Part shown: piece by piece, positions 16,256 through 23,638 of the stretch | Numbering within the stretch: the stretch's first letter is position 1 | Layout: each line of letters opens with the position of its first letter | Assembly: GCA_001898425.1 (NCBI GenBank) | Contig: MKTV01000071.1 | Span: forward strand, 56,116 to 99,221 | Length of the DNA: 43,106 nt | Source: Rhodospirillales bacterium 69-11 | Lineage (GTDB): Bacteria; Pseudomonadota; Alphaproteobacteria; Acetobacterales; Acetobacteraceae | Reading direction: 5' to 3' | Made by a program: the position numbers and the translations under genes | Notes under the pieces: model-generated | What the model was told of the DNA's origin: nothing | What the model saw: only the letters and a program-made list of their open reading frames with translations | Database searches by the model: none

Positions 16256-17167
16256 ATGGGAATGCTGGACGGCAAGGTTGCCGTCGTAACGGGTGCCGGC
16301 AACGGCATCGGGCGTGCGACGGCGCTGGCGATCGCGGCGAACGGCGGCAAGGTGGTGGTCAACGACATCGGCGGCACCGTCACGGGTGAAGGCCGCGATG
16401 CCGGCCCCGCGCAGCGCGTGGTGCAGGAGATCACGCAGGCCCATGGCGAAGGCCGCGCGGTCGCCAACACCGGCAGCGTCGCGAGCTGGGAAGACGCCCA
16501 GAAGATGGTGCAGGACGCGATCGACAATTTCGGCCGCATCGACATGGTGGTGAACAACGCCGGCATCCTGCGCGACCGCATGTTCCACTACATGTCGGTC
16601 GAGGAATGGGACGCGGTGATGAAGGTCCACCTCTACGGTGCCTTCTACGTCTCGCGCGCCGCGGTCACGCATTTCCGCAAGCAGGAGAGCGGGTGCTTCG
16701 TGCACATGACCTCGACCTCCGGCCTGATCGGGTCGGTCGGCCAGGTCAATTACGGCGCGGCGAAGCTGGGCATCGCGGGCCTGTCGCGCAACATCGCGAT
16801 GGACATGCAGCGCTACAAGATCCGCTCCAACTGCATCGGCCCGCACGCGTTCAGCCGCATGATCGAGACCGTGCCCGGCCAGAGCGAGGAGCAGCTCAAG
16901 GCGCGCGCCGAGAAGACCAAGCCCGACCACATCGCGCAGCTCATCGCCTTCCTCGGCACCGATGCCGCGGCCGAGGTGTCGGGCCAAATCTTCGGCGTGC
17001 GCGGCAACGAGGTCTATCTCTACAACCAGCCCCGGCCGATCCGCGTGGTTGCGCGCACCGACGGCTGGAACCCGGAGAAGCTCGCCGAACACTGGCTGCC
17101 CGCGGTGAAGGCGGCATTCACGCCGCTCGAGCGCACCCGCGACGTCTACGCCTGGGATCCGCTCTGA
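16256..17167 (+). CDS. SDR-family 3-hydroxyacyl-CoA dehydrogenase (MFE-2 N-terminal type)
   Basis: The protein has 303 residues. The NAD-binding motif TGAGNGIG is at 12-19, NNAG at 100-103, and the catalytic set is Ser153, Tyr166 and Lys170 in STSGLIGSVGQVNYGAAK. The segments VVNDIGGTVTGEG and VVNNAGILRDRMFHYMSVEEWDAVMKVHLYGAF match the dehydrogenase domain of peroxisomal multifunctional enzyme 2 and bacterial homologues. These act on 3-hydroxyacyl-CoAs, including branched or steroid side-chain intermediates. A GAGGAGGAAA ribosome site precedes the ATG. The C-terminal 60 residues go beyond the minimal SDR fold. It is followed 115 bases later by a CoA transferase on the same strand, with a hairpin between. 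Confidence 0.85.
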   Translation: MGMLDGKVAVVTGAGNGIGRATALAIAANGGKVVVNDIGGTVTGEGRDAGPAQRVVQEITQAHGEGRAVANTGSVASWEDAQKMVQDAIDNFGRIDMVVNNAGILRDRMFHYMSVEEWDAVMKVHLYGAFYVSRAAVTHFRKQESGCFVHMTSTSGLIGSVGQVNYGAAKLGIAGLSRNIAMDMQRYKIRSNCIGPHAFSRMIETVPGQSEEQLKARAEKTKPDHIAQLIAFLGTDAAAEVSGQIFGVRGNEVYLYNQPRPIRVVARTDGWNPEKLAEHWLPAVKAAFTPLERTRDVYAWDPL

Positions 17168-17176
17168 TCCACGCCG

Positions 17177-17202
17177 TTCGGTCGGCCGCAAGGCCGACCG
17201 GA
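17177..17202 (+). terminator. GNRA-loop hairpin after the SDR gene
   Basis: CGGTCGGCC and GGCCGACCG pair perfectly around a GCAA tetraloop. A T-A and a T-G pair extend the stem to 11. It begins 9 bases after the SDR stop. No U-run follows, so it may be a Rho-assisted terminator, a 3'-end stabiliser or a partial attenuator before the CoA transferase gene. Confidence 0.5.
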
Positions 17203-17282
17203 CTCCGCGTCCCGCCTCGGGCGCGGTTTGACCGGCGCTGCCGCGGCGCGCACCCTCCCCGGACCCGTCCAGGAGAGAGAGC

Positions 17283-18467
17283 ATGCGCCCGTTCGAAGGC
17301 ATCCGCATCATCGACATCACGCACGTGCTCGCTGGCCCCTTCGCCGCGTATCAGCTCGGCCTGATGGGTGCCGACGTGATCAAGATCGAAGACCCGAACT
17401 TCCCCGACCAGAGTCGCGACAGCGGCAGCGACCGCGCGCTGAATCATGCGCTGATGGGCACGGGCTTTCTCACGCAGGGCTCCAACAAGCGCGCCATCAC
17501 GCTGAACCTGAAGTCGGACCAGGGCCGCGCCGTGCTGAAGAAGCTGGTCGCAACCGCCGACGTGCTGGTGGAGAACTATCGCCCCGGCGCGTTCGAGGCG
17601 CTCGGCCTCGGCTGGGACGACCTGCGCGCGATCAATCCGAAGCTGATCTACGCGTCCTTTTCCGCCTTCGGCCAGGGCGGGCCGAAGCGCGAGCGCACCG
17701 CCTACGACCACGTCATCCAGTCCACCTCCGGCATCATGGCGATGACCGGCACGCCCGAGGCCAATCCGATCAAGATCGGCGCACCCGCGATCGACTACGC
17801 CACCGGCACGATGGGCGCCTACGCGCTCGCCGCCGCATTGTTCCAGCGCGAACGCACCGGCGAGGGCCAGCGCATCGACATGGCGATGCTGGACGTCGCG
17901 ATGATCCTGATGGCGAGCCACGTCACTGGTTACATGCGCAACGGATCGCATCCCAAGCCGTCGGGCAACCGCACCGGCCACGCGACCTCGATGGCGTTCC
18001 AGACCGCGGATGGGATCGTGATGCTGGGCGCTTCCAACCTGCGCCAGCAGAAGCGGCTGTGGACCGTGCTGGAGCGTCCCGACATGATCAAGCGCACCAA
18101 CGACGAGCGCGATGCCGACCACGACCGTGAGGAAGCGGTGCTGCGCGAGATCATGCTGACCCGCACCGCCGCGGAGTGGGAGGAGTGGCTACAGGCGCGG
18201 CACGTCCCCGCGTCCCGATGCCGCACCATGGGAGAGGCGCTGGCGGATCCGCAGATGCAGAGCCGCGGCATCCTGCACCGGCACGAGGGCGCACCCGGCG
18301 TCGACGGGCCGTTCACCGTGCCCGTCGCCGCATTCAAGTATGCGCATGGCGGCCCGCAGGTGGATCGTCCGCCGCCGGGCTTCGGCGAGCACACCGACGA
18401 GGTGCTGGGGGAGTTGGGCTACGCTCCCGCCGACATCGCGGCGTTGCGCGCCGAAGGGGCGATCTGA
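17283..18467 (+). CDS. class III CoA transferase (CaiB/BaiF family)
   Basis: The protein has 394 residues. The N-terminus FEGIRIIDITHVLAGPFAAYQLGLMGADVIKIE is the family signature. NLKSDQGRAVLKKLVATADVLVENYRPG and SAFGQGGPKRERTAYDHVIQSTSGIM are conserved blocks. The catalytic aspartate expected from formyl-CoA transferase aligns with Asp171 in GAPAIDYATGTMGAY. These cytosolic enzymes move CoA between carboxylic acids and form interlocked dimers; the acids here are unknown. The ribosome site is AGGAGAGAGAGC. With the MFE-2-like SDR upstream and the LLM oxidoreductase downstream it suggests breakdown of a CoA-activated organic acid. Confidence 0.92.
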   Translation: MRPFEGIRIIDITHVLAGPFAAYQLGLMGADVIKIEDPNFPDQSRDSGSDRALNHALMGTGFLTQGSNKRAITLNLKSDQGRAVLKKLVATADVLVENYRPGAFEALGLGWDDLRAINPKLIYASFSAFGQGGPKRERTAYDHVIQSTSGIMAMTGTPEANPIKIGAPAIDYATGTMGAYALAAALFQRERTGEGQRIDMAMLDVAMILMASHVTGYMRNGSHPKPSGNRTGHATSMAFQTADGIVMLGASNLRQQKRLWTVLERPDMIKRTNDERDADHDREEAVLREIMLTRTAAEWEEWLQARHVPASRCRTMGEALADPQMQSRGILHRHEGAPGVDGPFTVPVAAFKYAHGGPQVDRPPPGFGEHTDEVLGELGYAPADIAALRAEGAI

Positions 18468-18512
18468 GGGCAGGCCTGCTGCTGCTGCGCCCGTCGCCGG
18501 CGTGCACAGTGC

Positions 18513-18667
18513 GTCATGGCCGGGCTCGTCCCGGCCATCCACGACTTTCAGCGCTGCGTGTGGAAGAAAGTCGTGGATGGCCGGCCTGCGCCGGCCATGA
18601 CACGGGGCCTCCGCCGGCCACGGCACGAAGGGCGGTGCCGGCCATGACACGCTGCCGGCCATGACAC
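18513..18667. repeat. palindromic intergenic repeat (GTCATGGCCGGG family)
   Basis: Arm 18513-18549 (GTCATGGCCGGGCTCGT..CATCCACGACTTTC) and arm 18566-18601 are near reverse complements around a 16-base loop. Each arm also contains its own GGCCGG..CCGGCC dyad. Half-units follow: TGCCGGCCATGACAC occurs exactly twice, at 18636 and 18653. The element fills most of the 274-base gap between the CoA transferase and LLM genes. It belongs with the repeats at 5013, 30246 and 36841. Confidence 0.88.
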
Positions 18668-18741
18668 CGGGGCGAGGCGGGCCGGGACGGACAGGCTGCA
18701 CGGTAGCAGCTCACGGGACCACGAACTGACAGGAGTGCCTC

Positions 18742-19605
18742 ATGCAACTCGGACGACTCGGTGTTTGGTATTCGGCGGACAAGCTCGGGTCGGTGGATGC
18801 CGTCCGCGGCTTCGCCCAGACCGTGGAGCGGTTGGGCTACGACACGTTGTGGTACCCCGAATCGCGCGGCTTCGAATCGATCTCGGTCGGCGGCTTCATG
18901 CTGGGCGCCACCTCCCGGCTCAAGATCGGCAGTTCGATCGCCAGCATCTATGCGCGGGACGCGTTCACCTCCCGCCGCGCGATGATCTCGCTGAACACGC
19001 TGTATAGGGGCCGGTTCATCCTGGGCCTCGGCGTCAGCCACATGCCCATGGTGGAAGGCCTGCGCGGCCACACCTACGAGAAGCCCATCCCGGCCATGCG
19101 GGGCTACCTGCAGCAATTGCGCGGCGACGAAGCGGAGGCCGACCAGTGGCCGGTCTGCATCGCGGCGCTGCGCCCGCTGATGCTCAAGCTGTCGGCCCAA
19201 CTCACCCAGGGCGCCATCCCGTACAACACCACGCCACATCACACGGCCGAAGCGAAGAAGATCCTCGGCCCCGACAAATGGCTCGCGATCGAGCAGAAGG
19301 TGACGCTCGAGACCGACGCGGCGACCGCCCGTGGCCTCGGGCGCAAGGAGCTGTCGCGCTACATGGTGCTCGACAACTACCGCAACGCCTGGCTGCAGAT
19401 GGGCTTCACCGAGGGCGACCTCGCGGATGGCGGCTCCGATGCGTTCATCGACGCGATGGTGCTGTGGGGCGATGCCGCCACGGTGAAGGCGAAGCTGCAC
19501 GCGCATTTCGATGCCGGCGCGACGCACGTGGCGATCCAGCCCGTCCACGCGGAGGGCGACAGCAAGGCGCGCGACGCGATCCTGGAGGCGCTGGCCGACA
19601 CCTGA
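18742..19605 (+). CDS. LLM-class (luciferase-like) F420- or FMN-dependent oxidoreductase
   Basis: The protein has 287 residues with a bacterial luciferase-like TIM barrel: LGRLGVWYSADKLGSVDAVRGFAQTVERLGYDTLWYPESRGFESISVGGFMLGATSRLKIGSSIASIYARDAFTSRRAMISLN, then GRFILGLGVSHMPMVE. The order resembles the subfamily of probable F420-dependent oxidoreductases first defined in actinobacteria. Whether F420 or FMN is used cannot be told from sequence. The substrate is unknown, possibly an acyl or aldehyde intermediate given the CoA transferase and SDR upstream. An AGGAG ribosome site lies 7 bases before the ATG. The palindromic repeat separates it from the CoA transferase, so it may have its own transcript. 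Confidence 0.85.
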   Translation: MQLGRLGVWYSADKLGSVDAVRGFAQTVERLGYDTLWYPESRGFESISVGGFMLGATSRLKIGSSIASIYARDAFTSRRAMISLNTLYRGRFILGLGVSHMPMVEGLRGHTYEKPIPAMRGYLQQLRGDEAEADQWPVCIAALRPLMLKLSAQLTQGAIPYNTTPHHTAEAKKILGPDKWLAIEQKVTLETDAATARGLGRKELSRYMVLDNYRNAWLQMGFTEGDLADGGSDAFIDAMVLWGDAATVKAKLHAHFDAGATHVAIQPVHAEGDSKARDAILEALADT

Positions 19606-19713
19606 CGGGCGCGCGGGGACCGGGGCCGCCGCTGCCGATCGACCGGCAGGCGGTGGCGCCGTGTCGCGGAAGGCGGTAGGAACCGCCCTCCCCCAGCCTC
19701 GGTTCTCCGCCGT

Positions 19714-20250
19714 ATGCCGCCACGTGCCCGCCCGCTCTCCGAGGCCGATCGCGCGGCGTGGGCCGCCTATGCCGGGCGGATCGCGCCGCTGAAGGGCCGT
19801 ACGCCCGTCTCCCTGCCGCTCGCGCCGGCGCAGGCGCCGTCCCCCTCGCCCGCCGTGCTGCCGCCGCGGCCGCGACCCGAACCCGTCGCGACACGTCCGC
19901 CGCCCCGGCCCCTTGCCGTCGGCGAACATCCGGGCGGCGTGGACAACGGCACCTGGTCCCGCTTCCGCACCGGCAAACTGGGGCCGATCCGCAAGCTCGA
20001 CCTGCACGGACAAACCACCCAGCGCGCCTATGCGGCGCTGGTCGCCTTCCTGCGCACGGCCCATGCGGACCAGGTGCGCTGCGTCGAGGTGGTGACGGGG
20101 CGCGGCAGCCGCGAAGGCGGCGGCGCGATCCGCCGCGAGCTGCCGATCTGGCTCAACCTGCCGGAGCTGCGGCCGCTGATCCTGGCGGCGGCGTATCCCC
20201 ACGTCGCCAACCAGGGTGCGGTCCGCCTGCTCCTGCGCCGCACGCGGTAG
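19714..20250 (+). CDS. Smr-domain protein (MutS2 C-terminal type)
   Basis: The protein has 178 residues. The first 90 are Pro/Ala/Arg-rich and probably disordered (SPSPAVLPPRPRPEPVATRPPPRP). The C-terminal Smr domain has LDLHGQTTQRAYAALVAFL (LDLHG at 95-99) and VVTGRGSREGGGAIRRELPIWL (TGRGS at 128-132). Smr domains nick or bind branched DNA, or cleave RNA on collided ribosomes. Stand-alone versions of this size are common in alphaproteobacteria (Smr/DUF2027-like or YdaL-like). The gene lies 108 bases after the LLM gene, with a GGCGGT-AGGA-ACCGCC hairpin at 19672-19687 between them. Confidence 0.88.
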   Translation: MPPRARPLSEADRAAWAAYAGRIAPLKGRTPVSLPLAPAQAPSPSPAVLPPRPRPEPVATRPPPRPLAVGEHPGGVDNGTWSRFRTGKLGPIRKLDLHGQTTQRAYAALVAFLRTAHADQVRCVEVVTGRGSREGGGAIRRELPIWLNLPELRPLILAAAYPHVANQGAVRLLLRRTR

Positions 20251-20314
20251 GCGCCTCCCGGACGGCCCCGGCTGCCGCAGCCAAGCGTGCCGTGCCTCGC
20301 GGCCCAGGCCGGGG

Positions 20315-21253
20315 TCAGGGCGCGGTGATCTTGCCCAGCTCGATCTCGTTCAACTGAATGGGCTCCTGCCGCAGCAGGGTCTCGACATAGGCGCGCACCG
20401 CCTGCTGCGCGCGGGCCTGGCGCAGCGCCTGCACGAGCTGCGGCTTGGCTTCCTCGAGGGTCATGGGGCCGGCCGGCTTGATCCCCAGCACCCGGATGAC
20501 ATGCCATCCCCCGGATGCGCGTACCGGTTCGGTGGTGCCGTTCTCGGGCGTCTTCGCCACGGCGTCCCGCACGGCCGGCAGGAGCTGATCCTCCCGCACC
20601 CAGCCCACGTCGCCGCCCTTCGGTGCGGTGGCCGCCTCCTGCGAGGTCCGGCGGGCGAGGTCGGCGAAGTCGGCCTTCGGCTTCACCGCCTGGGCGCGCA
20701 GTTCGGCCGCCTTCTGCCGCGCCGCGCCCTCCACCTCCGGCGGGGCGCCGGCCGGGACCGTCACGACGATCTGCGCGAGGTGATAGCGCTTGGGCAGCGT
20801 CAAGCGCGCCTTGTTCACTTCGTACGCGCGCTGCACCTCCTGGTCCGTCGGGAAATGCGGATCCTGCGGCACCAGCGAGGCGACATAGCTCTGCAGGATC
20901 GCGGCGTCGCGGGCATCGTTGGCACGCTGCACCACCTCGGGGCGCTGATCCCAGCCCTTGGCATGGGCGTCGGCCAGCAGCGTCTCGTTCAGCACGCGCT
21001 GGCGGGCATAGTCGGAGAGCGCGGTCTGGCTGGACTCGAGCTGCGCCTTCAGCGTGGGGTCCGCATTGGCCATCAGCGCGCGCAGCTCCGCCGCGGTCAG
21101 CCGCACGTCCCCCCGCTGCGCCACCACGGCGGACCCGGCATCGCCAGCAGCCGGCGGCGCGGCGGCCGCAGGGGCCGCGGCGGGCGGCGGGTCGCCCGCG
21201 GCCATCAGCAGCAGGGCCAGCACGGGCAGGCAGCGGCGGGAAGTTCGGGTCAC
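20315..21253 (-). CDS. periplasmic parvulin-type peptidyl-prolyl cis-trans isomerase
   Basis: The protein has 312 residues. The N-terminus (TRTSRRCLPVLALLLMAAG) is a secretion signal, followed by an Ala/Pro-rich linker. A SurA_N-like helical region covers about 50-150 (LTAAELRALMANADPTLKAQLESSQTALSDYARQRVLNETLL). The parvulin domain (about 155-260) has YHLAQIVVTVP, FADLARRTSQEAATAPKGGDVGWVREDQLLPAVRDAV and GWHVIRVLGI. It should assist folding of envelope proteins. The signal ends M-A-A-G-D where a lipobox would need Cys after Gly, so a lipoprotein is not predicted. It is 61 bases after the metallophosphoesterase gene, same strand. Confidence 0.88.
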   Translation of the reverse strand: MTRTSRRCLPVLALLLMAAGDPPPAAAPAAAAPPAAGDAGSAVVAQRGDVRLTAAELRALMANADPTLKAQLESSQTALSDYARQRVLNETLLADAHAKGWDQRPEVVQRANDARDAAILQSYVASLVPQDPHFPTDQEVQRAYEVNKARLTLPKRYHLAQIVVTVPAGAPPEVEGAARQKAAELRAQAVKPKADFADLARRTSQEAATAPKGGDVGWVREDQLLPAVRDAVAKTPENGTTEPVRASGGWHVIRVLGIKPAGPMTLEEAKPQLVQALRQARAQQAVRAYVETLLRQEPIQLNEIELGKITAP

Positions 21254-21314
21254 GATGGTGCTCTCAACGATCCTGCCCGTCCCATACCGCGCGCGGCGGC
21301 CGTTGTCTGCACGG

Positions 21315-22031
21315 TCAGGCCGGGAGCTCCCACACCTCGGAGAGGCCCAACCCGCGCACCGCGATGCCGGTCGGCAGCGTGGCGGCGTAGCTCTCGTGAT
21401 GGTGGCCGTGCACGATCAGGCGCGCGCCGCATGCCTCCGCCAGCGCGTCGATCACCGCGAACCCGTGGCGATGGCTGCTTGGGGCCTCGTGGCTGACCAG
21501 CACGTCGAAGCGCATGGCCCGCAGGCGGTCGAAATCCTCGGGGAAGATCGTGTCGCGGTGGCGCAGGGGCAGTCCGTCGCGCCAGGTCTCGCGCGGGCCG
21601 AGCTGGGCGGCGAGGCTGGCGCGGTCGTGCGCCTGGGGGGGATCGATGGGGGCCCCGGGCGGATCGGACCGGGGGTACCAGACCCGCGGCTTGAACACGC
21701 CGGGCAGGCCCGCGATCCGCAGCCCGCCGATCGTCGCGACCCGCAGGCCCAGATCGCCCTCCGGCGCGGCGCCGACCAGGTTGTCCCACGTGCTCTCGGT
21801 CTCGGCGTCGTGGTTCCCCAGGATCCAGCGGACCGCCCACCCCACCTCCCGCAGCGGTCGGAGCAGGTCGGGAAGCGGACGGTCGCAACCGCAATCGCCG
21901 ACCAGGATGAGCGTTCCGGCGGGATACCCGGCGCAGGCGCGCAGGATCGGTGAGAAGTTGCCGTGCGGGTCGCCGGCGAAGAGCAGCGGGCCGGCGGTGC
22001 GCGGCGTGGGTGCGATCGGGGCGACCTGCAT
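21315..22031 (-). CDS. calcineurin-like metallophosphoesterase
   Basis: The protein has 238 residues. The metal-binding series is intact: FAGDPHGNF (Asp21, His23), LVGDCGCDRP (Asp46), LGNHDAE (Asn73, His74), LVSHEAPSSH and the C-terminal HGHHH. This is the two-metal phosphoesterase fold. Substrates in the family range from dinucleotide polyphosphates to cyclic nucleotides and proteins, so none is assigned. The ATG at 22031 places the first metal motif 20 residues in. The frame extends further upstream through low-complexity sequence without homology. It is downstream of the amidase (241-base gap) and upstream of the parvulin gene. Confidence 0.85.
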   Translation of the reverse strand: MQVAPIAPTPRTAGPLLFAGDPHGNFSPILRACAGYPAGTLILVGDCGCDRPLPDLLRPLREVGWAVRWILGNHDAETESTWDNLVGAAPEGDLGLRVATIGGLRIAGLPGVFKPRVWYPRSDPPGAPIDPPQAHDRASLAAQLGPRETWRDGLPLRHRDTIFPEDFDRLRAMRFDVLVSHEAPSSHRHGFAVIDALAEACGARLIVHGHHHESYAATLPTGIAVRGLGLSEVWELPA

Positions 22032-22175
22032 CACGGCATCCCGGCTTCGGCAGACGGACGGATCGGCGAGATCGAGGCGGCGATCATGCCAGGCCCCTGG
22101 GCCGCCATCGCCACCCGTGCGGGCGCCACGCCCGCCGGTTCCCCCGCGGCAGATACTGCGGCCACCGTCCTCCCG

Positions 22176-22245
22176 GCGTGGCACGGCCGTACGCTGGCGT
22201 GGCAGGGCCGCCCGCTCGCGTGGCACCGCCGCGCTTTGGCGTGAC
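22176..22245. repeat. three tandem 21-base repeats upstream of the metallophosphoesterase
   Basis: Units begin at 22176, 22197 and 22218 (GGCGTGGCACGGCCGTACGCT and variants), with a partial fourth (GGCGTGA) at 22239. The period is a multiple of three. On the plus strand the units read as AWHGRTL/AWQGRPL/AWHRRAL in a 52-codon open frame from 22087, but no ribosome site supports a gene. The rest of the 241-base gap shows nothing else recognisable. Confidence 0.65.
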
Positions 22246-22272
22246 GCGACCGGTCCCGGCACATCGCGGCGT

Positions 22273-23544
22273 TCATCCGATCGCGGCGGCGACCCACTGC
22301 GCCCAGGCCAGCACCGCCCGATCCTCCCCGCGGCGCCCCACGATCTGAATTCCCAGCGGCAGCCCGTTCGGGCCGGTCCCGGCCGGAACCGTCACGCAGG
22401 GAACGTGCAGCGACGTCCAGATGAAGTTCAGCGCCGGATCGCCAGTCCATCCGATCCCGGCCGGTGCCTCCCCGGGCGCGGCCGGCGTGAGCAGCACGTC
22501 GAGGCCCTCTGTCGCGGACGGGAAGGCCGCCTGCGTCTCGCGGAAGGTCTCGTAGGCGGCATCGAGCGTGGCCCCGGATTGCGCCAGGCCGAATGCGAGC
22601 CGCTCCTGCAGCGACGCGCTGATCTCTTCCCGCGCCGTCGCGAGTTCCCATCCCAGCGCCCGCGCGCTCTCCGCGTTCATCACGACCGGATGCGCTTCGA
22701 TCAGGTGGCCGAAGAGCGGCGGGAGCGCGCGCTCCGAGACGGACGCGCCGGCCTGGGCCAGCCGGTCGGCGACGCGCTGCAGCAGGGCCTGGGTCGGCGC
22801 GTCCGCGGCGTCCCAGGTAGGCGACCGGCATACGCCGATGCGCGGCGCGCGATCGGGCCGACGCTCCGGATCGCCGAGGTCCCGGCCGCTCACCGTGCCG
22901 GCGACCAGGGCGCAGTCGGCGATGCTGCGCGCCAGCAGCCCCACCGTGTCGAGGCTCGCCGACATGATCTTCATGCCGGCCCGGTCGATCAGTGCGTAGC
23001 TGGGCTTGTAGCCGACGACGCCGCAATAGGCCGCCGGCCGGATCACCGATCCCGCGGTCTGGGTGCCGTAGGCGACGGGGAAGAACCCGGCTGCGACACC
23101 GGCCGCAGAGCCGGAGGAGGAGCCGCCAGGCGTGTGGGCCGGATTGACCGGGTTGGTGGTCGGCCCCGGGGTGCGCGTGGCGAATTCGGTCGTGACGGTC
23201 TTGCCCATCACCACGGCGCCGGCCGCACGGGCCCAGGCGACCGGGGCGGCATCGGCGCGCGGCTGCCACCCGCGCCAGATCGGGGAGCCGTATGCCGACG
23301 GCATGTCGGCCGTATCCAGCACGTCCTTCACGCCGATCGGGATGCCACGCAGCGGTCCCGATGCCGCCCGGCCGGCAGCGCCACGCACGCCGGCCGGGTC
23401 GAACCAGGCGAAGGCCCGCACCTCTGGCTCACGCGCAGCGATGCGGTCGAGGCACGACTCGACCAGCGTCTCGGGGTGCAGCGTGCCGGCGGCGATCCGA
23501 CGCGCCGCTTCCGTCACCGTCAGGCGCCAGGGATCTTCGTGCAT
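22273..23544 (-). CDS. amidase-signature family amidase
   Basis: The protein has 423 residues with the Ser-cisSer-Lys triad of the family: Lys73 in GIPIGVKDVLDT, Ser143 in HTPGGSSSGSAAGVAAG and nucleophile Ser166 in GTQTAGSVIRPAAYCGVVGYKPS. The enzyme hydrolyses amides in the cytoplasm; the substrate cannot be predicted. The C-terminal ALNFIWTSLHVPCVTVPAG...GLPLGIQIVG matches family members, including allophanate hydrolase- and GatA-like enzymes. It is too short and lacks gatB/gatC neighbours, so it is not GatA. The upstream 94 bases to the phosphoesterase gene hold nothing notable. Confidence 0.9.
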   Translation of the reverse strand: MHEDPWRLTVTEAARRIAAGTLHPETLVESCLDRIAAREPEVRAFAWFDPAGVRGAAGRAASGPLRGIPIGVKDVLDTADMPSAYGSPIWRGWQPRADAAPVAWARAAGAVVMGKTVTTEFATRTPGPTTNPVNPAHTPGGSSSGSAAGVAAGFFPVAYGTQTAGSVIRPAAYCGVVGYKPSYALIDRAGMKIMSASLDTVGLLARSIADCALVAGTVSGRDLGDPERRPDRAPRIGVCRSPTWDAADAPTQALLQRVADRLAQAGASVSERALPPLFGHLIEAHPVVMNAESARALGWELATAREEISASLQERLAFGLAQSGATLDAAYETFRETQAAFPSATEGLDVLLTPAAPGEAPAGIGWTGDPALNFIWTSLHVPCVTVPAGTGPNGLPLGIQIVGRRGEDRAVLAWAQWVAAAIG

Positions 23545-23638
23545 GCGTGCGCTCCTCCACGGGGAAGAGCGCAGTGTAGCCTGCCCATCGCCGAAGTCAG
23601 CGTCTGCCCGCGCGTCGCACGGGCCGAGGCGGCTTCGG

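Noticed and set aside
22273-23544. GatA subunit of the glutamyl-tRNA amidotransferase
   Set aside because: It is shorter than GatA, diverges outside the amidase core, and has no gatB or gatC next to it.
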